NCBI RefSeq assembly: GCF_009193185.1
Contig: NZ_VUKF01000031.1
Span: 1-53,617 of the forward strand
Length of the DNA stretch: 53,617 nucleotides
Source of the DNA: Georgenia thermotolerans
Lineage (GTDB): Bacteria > Actinomycetota > Actinomycetes > Actinomycetales > Actinomycetaceae
Direction: 5' to 3'
Made by a program: the position numbers and the translations under genes
Shown: in pieces, positions 23,983 to 32,176 of the stretch
Position numbering within the stretch: the first letter of the stretch is position 1
How the letters are laid out: each line of letters begins with the position of its first letter
The notes under the pieces: generated by a model
The model's database searches: none
What the model was told of the DNA's origin: nothing
The model's input: the letters and a program-made list of their open reading frames with translations, nothing else

Positions 23983-24365
23983 TCGTAGGGATTAGTGTCT
24001 CTACGATCAGGAAGCCGCCCCAGCCCCACCGCTGACGGGCGGCTTTCCCACATTCTCCCCACCTAGCCTCTCAACGATGCTCACTACGGTTGGCGAACCC
24101 ACTGGCAGACGTGCCAGAAACGGGGCGCCACACGGCACCTCAGCGTGGGGCACTGAGGTCAAGTTTCCCAGCCATGACGGCTGGGCGGGGTCGGCCCTCG
24201 ATAGCTCGCTACTTAGCAGGGCACGCCGAAAGGGACCGCCATCCATCTACCGTTCGTGGATGCTGGCTGGACTGGTCAGCCCGGTCCCCACCATTCACCC
24301 GCCCGCTGGCATCGACCCACCACACACAACCACGAACCTGGGTGCGAGCGTGCCAGCAGGGCGGG
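23983..24365 (+). ncRNA. candidate structured non-coding RNA upstream of HNH-terminase
   Basis: No convincing protein gene occupies 23928-24510. The first ~380 nt after the promoter fold into consecutive stems: 23983-23988/24001-24006 (6 bp); 24010-24020/24037-24048 (11 bp, one bulge); 24102-24107/24112-24117 (6 bp, inside TGGCG/CGCCA 24091-24095/24126-24130); 24137-24143/24153-24159 (7 bp); 24167-24173/24179-24185 (7 bp); GCCCT/AGGGC 24194-24198/24218-24222. A three-way junction is closed by GGGACCG/CGGTCCC (24232-24238/24282-24288) and holds two hairpins with almost no spare bases. Last comes 24298-24311/24351-24365 (14 bp, one bulge) around a nested ACCCA/TGGGT. The second stem alone could be a weak terminator for the early operon. 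The remaining 24366-24510 is GC-rich without a gene. Confidence 0.6.
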
Positions 24366-24510
24366 ACCACACTCATGCCCGACCCCCACCCATTACCCCG
24401 GCCTATACCCGGACCCCCCTTGATACCCGGGGCCGGGATAAGCCCGGGGAGGTGCAAGCGTCGCGGGGCCGTGGCGCGGGAGGTCAAGCGAACAACAAGA
24501 GGTCAACGGC

Positions 24511-24840
24511 ATGGCAACGTCGCGCACAGGCACAACGAAGTACCTACGCAACCGCGCACGAGTCCTACGCCAAGCACAAACCAACGGCCTCACACACTGC
24601 CCAGGCTACGAAGACGGCCAAGGCAACCACATCAACTGCGGACGCGAACTCAACTACCAAGTACCAAAGCTCCCGGAGTCCGCAGAAGCAGACCACATCC
24701 TTGAACATCGACACGGCGGAACAGACGACGTCGACAACCTGCGCGTGATCTGCCGAACCTGCAACCTCGCACGCAACAGGACACGCGTCCGAGTCAGCGT
24801 GCCGGCCGATGACGGATTCCCAACCAGTCAAGCCTGGTGA
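24511..24840 (+). CDS. HNH endonuclease of the packaging module
   Basis: The 109-residue protein is a compact HNH nuclease with a zinc site: HCPGYEDGQGNHINCG, EADHILEHRHGGTDDVDNLRVICRTCNLARN (the DH of the nuclease near residue 60 and CRTC). HNH genes directly upstream of the terminase are typical of HK97-like cos phages, where the nuclease works with terminase at the cos site. This placement distinguishes it from the two homing-type HNH genes in the window. Confidence 0.85.
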   Translation: MATSRTGTTKYLRNRARVLRQAQTNGLTHCPGYEDGQGNHINCGRELNYQVPKLPESAEADHILEHRHGGTDDVDNLRVICRTCNLARNRTRVRVSVPADDGFPTSQAW

Positions 24841-24964
24841 CCGTTCCACATGCCGGAACATTCCGCGTGGTGGAAGGGGTGGGGGGCCACCCCCGCCCCC
24901 GGCCCCCGCGCCCGCCCCCCTGCGCATAGCGAGATCCCCCCGAGACCCAGGGAGGGGGTGCCGG
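24841..24964 (+). other. GC-tract region, candidate cos site
   Basis: This 124-bp gap between the HNH and small terminase genes has G and C tracts (G-run at about 24875-24890, C-runs to 24920) and ends in AGGGAGGGGGTG. In cos phages with an HNH nuclease the cohesive-end site is commonly here. Position and composition only; the cut cannot be located by eye. Confidence 0.35.
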
Positions 24965-25225
24965 ATGGCCCCGAAGAAGGAAACAACCGTGTCCCGCATT
25001 GACCGTCTCCGCGCCCTCGCGGACCTGCTTGAGGCGTCTTTGGACGAGGCGACGGTTGGTGTGCGCGCGCAGATTGCGGCGCAGTACCGGGCGACGCTTG
25101 CGGAGATTGCGGAGATTGAGAAGGCCGCGCCTGAGCAGAAGGGGACGGCGTTAGATGAGCTCAACGCACGTCGTGCTGCTCGGGAAGCAGGAGCCTCGCG
25201 TAAGGCTGGAGCCGCGCCGGTCTGA
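24965..25225 (+). CDS. terminase small subunit
   Basis: The 86-residue protein is a short helical protein typical of actinophage small terminases: SRIDRLRALADLLEASLDEATVGVRAQIAAQYRATLAEIAEIEKA, then GTALDELNARRA and a basic tail. It would recognise the packaging site and bring the large subunit to DNA. It overlaps the large terminase by 71 bases. ATG 24965 fits the domain; the longer in-frame upstream part is Pro/Gly-rich and runs through the presumed cos region, so I reject it. Confidence 0.75.
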   Translation: MAPKKETTVSRIDRLRALADLLEASLDEATVGVRAQIAAQYRATLAEIAEIEKAAPEQKGTALDELNARRAAREAGASRKAGAAPV

Positions 25226-26630
25226 GAAGTGGACTGATGGTGATGACGCGTGTTTTTTGGCGTCGTCGTATGGGTTGACGCCTGATCCGTGGCAGACGCT
25301 GGTTATTGCGTCGTGGTTGGGGCGTAAGGCTGATGGGAAGTTGGCTGCCGGCCGGTGTGGGTTGGCGGTGCCGCGTCAGAATGGCAAGAACGGCATCCTT
25401 GAGGTTGTCGAGCTGTTCAAGATTGTGGTGTTGGGCCGGAAGGTTCTGCACACGGCGCATGAGGTGAAGACGGCGCGGAAGGCGTTTCTGCGGCTTAAGT
25501 CGTTCTTTGAGAACGAGCGGAAGTATCCGGAGCTGGCTGCGCTTGTGCAGGATATTCGGCAGACGAACGGTCAGGAAGCCATTGTTTTGACGAACGGTGG
25601 TTCGGTTGAGTTTGTGGCTCGGTCCCGTGGGTCGGGTCGTGGCTTCACGGTCGATGACCTCGTGCTTGATGAGGCGCAGGAACTGTCGGATGAGCAGCTT
25701 GAGGCGCTGCTGCCGACGACTTCTGCTGCGCCGTCGGGTGATCCGCAGATCATCATGACGGGGACGCCTCCGCCGCCGCACGCGGATGGTGCGCCGTTTA
25801 AGCGGATGCGCGCTTCGGGTGTTGAGGGCAAGGACAAGCGGCTGTCGTGGCATGAGTGGTCGCCTGAGCGTGTGCCTGACCCATCGGACCGGGATGGGCT
25901 GTTGGAGGCGGCTGCTGAGACGAATCCGGCGCTTGGTTTGCGGTTGCAGATGCAGGTCGTTGAGGACGAGTTGGCGCAGATGTCGTTTGCGGGGTTCATG
26001 CGTGAGCGGTGTGGCGCTTGGGATTCTGACGCGCTTGGTGGGGTGATCGACTTCCCGCGGTGGTTGGGCCTGGCTATCCCGGCCGAGGGTGCGCCGTCTG
26101 ATGGTGCGCGCGCGTATGCGGTGAAGTTCTCCGCTGATGGTGAGCGTGTCGGTGTGGCTGTCGGGGTTCAGGTTGAGGGTGCCCCGTGCCATGTGGAGGC
26201 GTTGGGTGTTCGGCCGGCGTCTGATGGCGTGGCTGGGCTGGTGGCGTGGTTGGCGGAGCGTGCTCGTTCGGCGGCGGTGATTCTGGTCGACGGTAAGGCG
26301 GGCGCGGGTGACATGGTCGCGTCTCTGCTCGCCGCGGGGGTTCCGAAGCGGCGGGTGCGTCTGGTGTCGACGGATGAGGCGATCACGGCGCATGCGGGGT
26401 TCCTACGCGCGATCAATGAAGGCGATTTGACGCATTTGGCGCAGCCGGGTTTGGACTCTCAGGTGCGCGTGGCCGGCAAACGGAAGATCGGCAATGCGGG
26501 CGGGTGGGGTTGGCAGTCGGTCACCCCGGGCGCTGATGTGACGGCTCTTGATGCGGTGACTCTTGCGCGCCATGGCGCGGCTACAGCGAAGAAGCGAACT
26601 AGTGACGATGGGAGCGTGGTGATCCTGTGA
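25155..26630 (+). CDS. terminase large subunit
   Basis: The 491-residue protein is the ATP-driven DNA packaging motor and nuclease. The Walker A variant is PRQNGKN (residues 73-79), Walker B with the catalytic Glu is VLDEAQE (about 171-177), the coupling region is MTGTPPPPHADG, and the C-terminal RNase H-like nuclease domain has VILVDGKAGAGD and GADVTALDAVTLARHG. This matches actinophage terminases of HK97 type. The start at 25155 lies within the small subunit gene. From here on the coding strand becomes G/T-rich, unlike the C-rich early genes. Confidence 0.95.
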   Translation: MSSTHVVLLGKQEPRVRLEPRRSEKWTDGDDACFLASSYGLTPDPWQTLVIASWLGRKADGKLAAGRCGLAVPRQNGKNGILEVVELFKIVVLGRKVLHTAHEVKTARKAFLRLKSFFENERKYPELAALVQDIRQTNGQEAIVLTNGGSVEFVARSRGSGRGFTVDDLVLDEAQELSDEQLEALLPTTSAAPSGDPQIIMTGTPPPPHADGAPFKRMRASGVEGKDKRLSWHEWSPERVPDPSDRDGLLEAAAETNPALGLRLQMQVVEDELAQMSFAGFMRERCGAWDSDALGGVIDFPRWLGLAIPAEGAPSDGARAYAVKFSADGERVGVAVGVQVEGAPCHVEALGVRPASDGVAGLVAWLAERARSAAVILVDGKAGAGDMVASLLAAGVPKRRVRLVSTDEAITAHAGFLRAINEGDLTHLAQPGLDSQVRVAGKRKIGNAGGWGWQSVTPGADVTALDAVTLARHGAATAKKRTSDDGSVVIL

Positions 26631-28030
26631 GCATTCTCCCTCTGTCTCCGGTTCTGCTCGGTGGCCTGTCCAATGACGAGGCTGAGCTGATTGAGGCGCT
26701 GACTGACCAGTTGGGGCGTGTGGCTGGCCCGAACATGGAGGCCAACGCCTACTACGAGGCGCGGCACGTTCTGTCGTCGCCGGGGTTCACGATCCCGCAG
26801 GAGGTGGCGTCTCGCCTCGCTCCGGTGGTTGGCGCGCCGGGCACGGTCGTTGACGTGCTGGATGAGCGGCTGGACTTCCTTGGCTGGGATGACGCGGGCG
26901 CGGATGACCTCGGTTTGGGCGAGGTGTATGACGCGAACGAGCTGGACGCTGAGGCGCCGATGGTGCACCTTGACGCCCTGATCTTCGGGACGGCGTTCGC
27001 GCGGGTCGGAACGGGTGCTGGGACGCCGCTGGTGACGATGCATCCGCCGACGACGACGACGGGTCTGCGTGACCCTGCTACGCGGCGTCTGCGGGCGGCG
27101 TGGACGTCCCTCGAGGTCCGCGACGGGGAGACCGTCCGCGGTGTCCTGGACGTGCCCGATGAGGCTGTCACGGTTGAGCGTCGCCAGGGCCGTTGGGTTG
27201 TGGTGGACCGGGATCAGCACCGTATGGGCCGTGTGCCGGTGGTGCAGTTCTCGAACCGTCCGCGGGCGTCGCGTCGTGGTGGCCGGTCGGAGATTACGCC
27301 GGCTATTCGGTCGCTGACTGAGGACATGATGCGTGCGGCGCTGGGGATGAACGTCAATACGATGTTCTACTCGATTCCGCAGCTGATGGTGCTGGGGCGC
27401 GGGCCGGATGCGTTCAAGGATCGCAACGGTAACCCGGTTCCGGGGTGGAAGATCCTGGCGGGTCACGCGTTGGCGATCAACAAGGACGCCGACGGTGACA
27501 TCCCGGAGATTCACCAGTTGCAGGTGGCGTCGCCGCAGCCGTTCATTGAGCAGTTGCGGGATTTCCGGATGCAGGTGGCTTCCGAGGCTGGCATGCCTGC
27601 GGACTACCTCGGTATCCAGACGTCGAACCCGTCGAGCGCAGACGCGATTCGTATGGGTGAGTCCCGTTTGGTGAAGCGCACGGAGCGGCGCCAGTCGGGG
27701 TTTGGGCGGTCGTGGCTTGAGGTGGCGCGCCTGTCGCTGCTGGTGCGCGATGGCGGGGTCCCGGAGGACTTCGCGTCGCGCATTGCGGTGGATTGGCAGA
27801 ATGCGGCGACTCCGACGCGGGCTGCGGCAGCGGATGAGGTCACGAAGCTCGTCGGCGTTGGCGTGCTGGAGCCTGGGTCTGAGGTGGTCCGCAAGCGGCT
27901 GTCTCTGACCCGGTCGGAGACGCGCCTTCTGGATGCTGAGCAGGCGCGTGCGCGTGCTCGCCGGTCCGTGGATGAGCTGATCGCTGCGGCCGGGAACAGG
28001 ACGGCGGTGACCGGTGGCGACGGCGACTGA
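26627..28030 (+). CDS. portal protein
   Basis: The 467-residue protein is an SPP1-gp6-like portal: an N-terminal MSILPLSPVLLGGLSNDEAELIEALTDQ, a wing domain (FGTAFARVGTGAGTPLVTMHPPTTTTG...), the stem/clip region NRPRASRRGGRSEITPAIRSLTEDMMRAALGMNVN, and a helical crown with PADYLGIQTSNPSSADAIR. Twelve copies form the DNA channel at one capsid vertex. It overlaps the terminase stop by GTGA and the next gene by 17 bases. Confidence 0.92.
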   Translation: MSILPLSPVLLGGLSNDEAELIEALTDQLGRVAGPNMEANAYYEARHVLSSPGFTIPQEVASRLAPVVGAPGTVVDVLDERLDFLGWDDAGADDLGLGEVYDANELDAEAPMVHLDALIFGTAFARVGTGAGTPLVTMHPPTTTTGLRDPATRRLRAAWTSLEVRDGETVRGVLDVPDEAVTVERRQGRWVVVDRDQHRMGRVPVVQFSNRPRASRRGGRSEITPAIRSLTEDMMRAALGMNVNTMFYSIPQLMVLGRGPDAFKDRNGNPVPGWKILAGHALAINKDADGDIPEIHQLQVASPQPFIEQLRDFRMQVASEAGMPADYLGIQTSNPSSADAIRMGESRLVKRTERRQSGFGRSWLEVARLSLLVRDGGVPEDFASRIAVDWQNAATPTRAAAADEVTKLVGVGVLEPGSEVVRKRLSLTRSETRLLDAEQARARARRSVDELIAAAGNRTAVTGGDGD

Positions 28031-28793
28031 CGTTGGCCGGCTCCGGGAAGCGAATGCGGCGCTGGAAACGCTTGCCCTCGATGCCCTCCGGGGCTTTTGG
28101 GCGTCTTTGGACCTCTCGAAGCCGGAGAAGGTTCGGGATGCGCTGGTCGAGTTCCTTCCGGCGCTGACGGCCAAGTATGGGGAGGTCGCGGCGGTTGTCG
28201 CGGCGGACTGGTATGACGAGTTGCGGGCCTCTATGGGGGTCCGTGGCCGGTTCGCCGCGGTGATGGCCGCCCCTGTCCCCGCGGCGGCTGCTGTGGCGCA
28301 GGTGCGGTTCGGTGCGCAGCACTTGTTCACTCCGACACCGCAGCAGACGTTGGCGTTCCTCGAGGGTGTGGCGTCTAAGTACGTTCTCCAGCCTGGACGG
28401 GACACGGTGCAGCAGTCTGCGGCTGCTGATCCTGCCGCGTCTGGGTGGCACCGCGAGACTCGTCACGAGGCGTGCGACTTCTGCCGCCTTCTGGCAGGCC
28501 GGGGCGGGGTGTATCGCAAGGCCACGGCAGCATTCGCGGCGCATCACAACTGCCATTGCGTAGCCGTTCCGTCCTGGGACGCGAACGCGCCCGAGGTGCC
28601 TGTTGAGGCTTATGTGGCTTCGCAGCGTCTCGACTCTTTGCGCCGCCAGGCCGCAGGCGAGCCCGTCACGCTCTCCACGCGCCGGAAGAGGTACCTGGAG
28701 CGGCGTGGTTTGACCGCGCAGGAAGACGCGCAACGGCAACTCGACGCCCACCGCGCCCGGGTGCGCGAGTACATGGCATCGATGGACGACTAG
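28014..28793 (+). CDS. MuF-like minor head protein
   Basis: The 259-residue protein has an N-terminal helical part and a C-terminal MuF-type domain with the zinc-like signature CDFCRLLAGRGGVY...AAHHNCHC (about residues 156-185). Such proteins are few-copy capsid proteins attached to the portal and sometimes injected with DNA. The final ~50 residues are charged helices. I see no separate capsid protease gene, so maturation may need no proteolysis or may use a domain here that I do not recognise. Confidence 0.85.
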   Translation: MATATDVGRLREANAALETLALDALRGFWASLDLSKPEKVRDALVEFLPALTAKYGEVAAVVAADWYDELRASMGVRGRFAAVMAAPVPAAAAVAQVRFGAQHLFTPTPQQTLAFLEGVASKYVLQPGRDTVQQSAAADPAASGWHRETRHEACDFCRLLAGRGGVYRKATAAFAAHHNCHCVAVPSWDANAPEVPVEAYVASQRLDSLRRQAAGEPVTLSTRRKRYLERRGLTAQEDAQRQLDAHRARVREYMASMDD

Positions 28794-28842
28794 ACCACCC
28801 CAAGCCGCACGGCACAGGGGACCTACCCGCACGGGAGCAACA

Positions 28843-29325
28843 ATGAGCGACGGCACGACCACCCCTGCCCCGGAGGCGCCTGCACAGGACGCCGCTGAGG
28901 CCCAGCAGAAGACCCCGCCCGCTGAGGACTCGACCGACTGGAAGGCTGAGGCCCGAAAGTGGGAGACGCGCGCCAAGGAGAACAAGGCTGCCGCCGAGCG
29001 GCTTGCCGAGCTTGAGCAGGCGCAGATGACCGAGGCTGAGAAGGCCGCGGCACGGGTCAAGGCCGCTGAGGAGCGGGCCGCCCAACTGGAGGCCGCGAAC
29101 ATCCGCAAGGACGTCGCGATTCAGTACGGGCTTACCGCTGACGATGTGGCGCTTCTGGAAGGTGTGACGGACGCGGACGCTATGCGGCGTCTCGCGGAAC
29201 GTCTCGCACGGCAGGCACGTGAGGATGCCGCGCCGCGTTCCCCCCGCCCGAACCCCGCTCAGTGGGAGGGCGATTCCCCCGCCGAAGACAAGGACGCGGT
29301 CGCCCGCGCCTTCTTCGGCATCTAA
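28843..29325 (+). CDS. scaffolding protein
   Basis: The 160-residue protein is acidic and disordered at the start. A long coiled coil follows (about residues 30-95: WKAEARKWETRAKENKAAAERLAELEQAQ, AARVKAAEERAAQLEAAN), then LADDVALLEG-type helices and a C-terminal charged hook (AEDKDAVARAFFGI). Position between the MuF-like and capsid genes and this makeup are typical of phage scaffolds that guide shell assembly and then leave. Confidence 0.88.
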   Translation: MSDGTTTPAPEAPAQDAAEAQQKTPPAEDSTDWKAEARKWETRAKENKAAAERLAELEQAQMTEAEKAAARVKAAEERAAQLEAANIRKDVAIQYGLTADDVALLEGVTDADAMRRLAERLARQAREDAAPRSPRPNPAQWEGDSPAEDKDAVARAFFGI

Positions 29326-29349
29326 CACTTCACGAAAGAGGAACCCATC

Positions 29350-30267
29350 ATGGCAGTTCTCCTTGACGGGATTGAGGTCCCGCTGCCCAAGGACTGGGCT
29401 CGCACCCAGCTTTCCCAGGCGTTCGAGCAGTCCGTTGTCGGTCAGCTCACCAACGCCCAGCCGATTCCCCTCGGTGAGCAGGTCATCCCCGTTTACGAGG
29501 GTGGCTTCGAGGTTGGCTACACCGCTGAGGGTGGCCGCAAGCCCGTCTCTGAGGTCGGCTTCTCGCACCGGGTGCTGTCCCCGAACAAGTTCGCGGGCAT
29601 CATCCTTGTGTCGCAGGAGGCCGCGCGGCGCAACCCCGCGCAGATGCTGGAGAACATCCAGCAGGACATGCGTAACGGTGTCCAGCGCCAGATCGACTAC
29701 GGCATCTTCTACGGTAAGTCGGCTCGCACCGGCAACCCGGTCCCGAACGTGACGTTCGTGAACCAGACCACGGCCCGCACGACCGTCGGTGCCGGCGACC
29801 TGGCCGACGAGGTTCTCGCTGGCTATGACCTGGCCGTCGCGGGGAACCCGAATGGTGACCCCAACGGGTTCGCGTTCGACACCGCGTACCGGACCAAGAT
29901 CGCTCGCGCCGGCGCCGTGTCCAACACCGTCGGCGCCACCGTCCCGGCGATCCCGTCCCTGACCGGTGCGGGCGCCACCCTCGGTGGCCTGCCCGTCGCC
30001 TACGGCCGCACCGTCTCGGGTCGTGTCGGCACCCAGGACGCCACCGTCACCAAGGGCTTCGTCGGTGACTGGAACAGTGGCCTCACCTGGGGCTTCGCGG
30101 ACCGTATCGAGCTTAAGCGGTCCACCGAGGCGACGGTCGTGGACGGTGCTGGCAAGGAGTGGCACCTGTTCCAGGACAACATGATTGCCTACCTGATCGA
30201 GTTCACGGCCGGTTGGTCCGTTGACCCGACCAAGTTCGCTGCCTACGACGAGGGCGCCGGGGCCTGA
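29350..30267 (+). CDS. major capsid protein (HK97 fold)
   Basis: The 305-residue protein fits the actinophage HK97-fold capsid family: IPLGEQVIPVYEGGFEVGYTAEGGRKPVSEVGFSHRVLSPNKFAGIILVSQEAARRNP (E-loop and spine helix region), IDYGIFYGKSARTGNPVP, and the C-terminal GDWNSGLTWGFADRIELKRSTEATVVDGAGKEWHLFQDNMIAYLIEF. No long N-terminal delta domain is seen, in line with the separate scaffold gene. ATG 29350 has a GAAAGAGG site. Confidence 0.95.
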   Translation: MAVLLDGIEVPLPKDWARTQLSQAFEQSVVGQLTNAQPIPLGEQVIPVYEGGFEVGYTAEGGRKPVSEVGFSHRVLSPNKFAGIILVSQEAARRNPAQMLENIQQDMRNGVQRQIDYGIFYGKSARTGNPVPNVTFVNQTTARTTVGAGDLADEVLAGYDLAVAGNPNGDPNGFAFDTAYRTKIARAGAVSNTVGATVPAIPSLTGAGATLGGLPVAYGRTVSGRVGTQDATVTKGFVGDWNSGLTWGFADRIELKRSTEATVVDGAGKEWHLFQDNMIAYLIEFTAGWSVDPTKFAAYDEGAGA

Positions 30268-30407
30268 TGGCTAAGGCAACCAACAAGGTGACGGGGGTGA
30301 CGGTCGCCGCTGATGAGGCGGTGATTCGTCGCCTCGGTCCCGAGTGGGAGGCCGAGAAGCCTGCCAGGCGGGGACGTCGCCCGAAGGTAGAGAACGACGA
30401 CGAGTGA
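30267..30407 (+). CDS. small head-region protein (46 aa)
   Basis: The 46-residue product (MAKATNKVTGVTVAADEAVIRRLGPEWEAEKPARRGRRPKVENDDE) has a short beta part, then a basic stretch and an acidic end. Tiny proteins of this type commonly follow capsid genes in actinophages, some possibly decorating the head. The ATG shares one base with the capsid stop. Confidence 0.7.
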   Translation: MAKATNKVTGVTVAADEAVIRRLGPEWEAEKPARRGRRPKVENDDE

Positions 30408-30425
30408 TGTGAGGGGGTGGCCGGT

Positions 30426-30884
30426 GTGACCTTCCTTGTACCGGATGACCTGGCTGCGTTCGCGGACATTGAGCCTGTCAAGGCGCAGGCGATGATCGAG
30501 GACGCAGAGGCTATGGCGGCGCTGGCCGCCCCCTGCATCACCAACCCGGACTTCGCCGCGGACGCCGCGTTACTTGGTGCGCTCAAGGCGATTCTGCGGG
30601 CGGCGATCCTGCGGTGGAACGACACCGGCTCCGGGGCTGTGACCCAGATCGGTGCGGGGTCGTTCCAGCAGACCATCGACACCAGGTCTGGTGTGCGCCG
30701 TGGGATGTTCTGGCCGTCGGAGATTGAACAGCTTCGGGACCTGTGCGCGAAGTTCAGCGGCAACGCGGATGATGATGCGGCGTTCATGGTGAACATGACC
30801 CCGGATGCGCCGGTGCCGTCGCTGGCGTCCCGGCCGGATCTGTGGTTCCAGTGGGTCAATCCGACACCTCCGGGGGCGCCATGA
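30426..30884 (+). CDS. head-tail connector protein
   Basis: The ~152-residue protein (VTFLVPDDLAAFADIEPVKAQAMIEDAEAMAALAAPCI...LGALKAILRAAILRW) has the helical layout of gp6/gp15-type adaptors that bind below the portal, with a C-terminal arm. GAGGGGG at 30411-30417 favours GTG 30426; GTG 30417 would add three residues. Position after the capsid supports the role. Confidence 0.78.
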   Translation: MTFLVPDDLAAFADIEPVKAQAMIEDAEAMAALAAPCITNPDFAADAALLGALKAILRAAILRWNDTGSGAVTQIGAGSFQQTIDTRSGVRRGMFWPSEIEQLRDLCAKFSGNADDDAAFMVNMTPDAPVPSLASRPDLWFQWVNPTPPGAP

Positions 30885-31222
30885 ACCTGACTGGCCGTTT
30901 CCCTGGCGAGTGGTTGGTGTCGGTGACGGTGACCCGGTCGGGTGGCACGGACCGTAAGGGCAACCCGCTGCCGGCGACTGAGCACACGGTGGATGACTGC
31001 CTGGTGAGCACGCAGACGTCCGCTGAGGAGGCGTTGGCGCGGTCGGACAGGCCGGACACTACGGCGTGGCTGTATGCGCCTGCCGGGGCTGATTTCACGT
31101 CGACTGACACGGTGACTGTGCCGCCGTCGCCGAAGCGACTCTGGCCGGATGGTGTGTTCACGGTGAACGGTCGCCCCGACGTCGGCCCACTCGGCGTCCG
31201 CGTTCAACTCCGGGAGGCGTGA
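30881..31222 (+). CDS. head-closure (stopper) protein
   Basis: The 113-residue protein is beta-rich (WLVSVTVTRSGGTDRKGNPLPATEHTVDDCLVS..., STDTVTVPPSPKRLWPDGVFTVNGRPDVGPLGVRVQL), like phage stopper/head-completion proteins that plug the portal and receive the tail. Assigned by fold impression and by position as second connector. Confidence 0.7.
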   Translation: MNLTGRFPGEWLVSVTVTRSGGTDRKGNPLPATEHTVDDCLVSTQTSAEEALARSDRPDTTAWLYAPAGADFTSTDTVTVPPSPKRLWPDGVFTVNGRPDVGPLGVRVQLREA

Positions 31223-31491
31223 TGGCTACCAAGTATGAGCCGGACCGTAATGGGATGCGGGAGTTGTCGCGGTTAGCCGGTGTGCAGGGTGTCGCGCTAG
31301 AAGCTGGGCGTGCGGTTGCCGATGCGGCTCGTGCGCTTGACCCCAGGGGCGGCTATGAGGTGCGCGCGGCGACGGTGACGGCTGGTTGGCAGAACGAGCA
31401 CCGCGCCGGGGCTGAGGTTGTCGAGACGGACCGGGCGAAGGGTGCCCATGTTCGCGCGTTGGCTCGTGCTTCCCAGACTGCGAGGCTCTGA
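31222..31491 (+). CDS. neck/tail-completion protein, HK97 gp10-like
   Basis: The 89-residue protein (MATKYEPDRNGMRELSRLAGVQGVALEAGRAVADAARALDPRGGYEVRAATVTAGWQNEHRAGAEVVETDRAKGAH) follows the short-helix-then-strands pattern of HK97 gp10-type proteins needed for tail joining. GTG 31219 is an alternative start. Confidence 0.68.
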   Translation: MATKYEPDRNGMRELSRLAGVQGVALEAGRAVADAARALDPRGGYEVRAATVTAGWQNEHRAGAEVVETDRAKGAHVRALARASQTARL

Positions 31492-31910
31492 TGGCGTTTC
31501 CTGATACGCGTGACGTGTTCGATGAGCTGGTGCACGGGAAGGTGTTCGCGGGTCGCACCGTGGAGCTGTTCTACCGGCTGCCGGCGGACTTCACGACGAG
31601 GGCTGGGAAGCCTGATGGTGCGGTGGCGCTGGTGTACACGACGGGCGGCAGTGAGGGCCTGGATCGTGTGGACCGGGCCACGCTCGAGGTGTACGCCCCG
31701 GGCACGGACGCTGACGATGTTGCTGAGGCTATTCGGGATGCGGTGGCTGGTGACCCGATTCTGTGGGGTGACGAGGGCCAGCCGCATGACCTCGAGGCGG
31801 GGTATGTGGATGGTATTCGCTGTGATGTGACCCCGCATGAGGTGCCGTTCCCGTCTGACAGTGTGCGGCAGGTTAACGCCTTGTATTTGGTGACGTCCCG
31901 CCAGCAATAA
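31491..31910 (+). CDS. tail terminator protein
   Basis: The 139-residue protein (FPDTRDVFDELVHGKVFAGRTVELFYRLPADF...LDRVDRATLEVYAPGTDADDVAEAIRDAVAGDP...DVTPHEVPFPSDSVRQVNALYLVTSR) has the alpha/beta makeup of tail terminators that cap the tube and join it to the head. Placed one gene before the tube protein, as in most siphoviruses. Confidence 0.78.
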   Translation: MAFPDTRDVFDELVHGKVFAGRTVELFYRLPADFTTRAGKPDGAVALVYTTGGSEGLDRVDRATLEVYAPGTDADDVAEAIRDAVAGDPILWGDEGQPHDLEAGYVDGIRCDVTPHEVPFPSDSVRQVNALYLVTSRQQ

Positions 31911-31925
31911 CACTTGGGGGCGCCT

Positions 31926-32105
31926 GTGGCGATGTTGACCATTGTTACGAGTGATGACGTGACGCAGGTGTTCCGGGTTGATAAGCATTCGGTTGCTGAC
32001 TTGCCCGAGAGACTGCACGAGTCACGGTTCATCCAGTTCAGGTCCGGGAACAAGGACCACATTTTTAACCGGGCGCACATAATCCGGGTCGACATAGAAG
32101 ATTGA
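31926..32105 (+). CDS. small hypothetical protein (59 aa)
   Basis: A 59-residue beta-rich protein (MLTIVTSDDVTQVFRVDKHSVADLPERLHESRFIQFRSGNKDHIFNRAHIIRVD). The GTG at 31926 follows a GGGGGCG site; ATG 31932 is also possible. Such small proteins between terminator and tube genes vary among phages; role unknown. A short hairpin CGCCCC/GGGGCG (32132-32150) follows and may adjust tube-protein expression. Confidence 0.6.
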   Translation: MAMLTIVTSDDVTQVFRVDKHSVADLPERLHESRFIQFRSGNKDHIFNRAHIIRVDIED

Positions 32106-32176
32106 CCGGCGCCCAACCGATCTAGACGCAGCGCCCCCGTTTGCGGGGCGTCCCCCGATGAAAGGAAACCCCGCAA

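Noticed and set aside
24010-24048. Simple terminator of the early operon only
   Set aside because: It may contribute to termination, but its T-run is only three bases, it lies behind a promoter, and it is one of many neighbouring stems; kept as part of the structured region.
24077-24748. Plus-strand open frames across the 24.05-24.5 kb gap
   Set aside because: The translations are low-complexity without motifs or ribosome sites and run antiphase into the HNH gene. The DNA shows strong paired stems instead.
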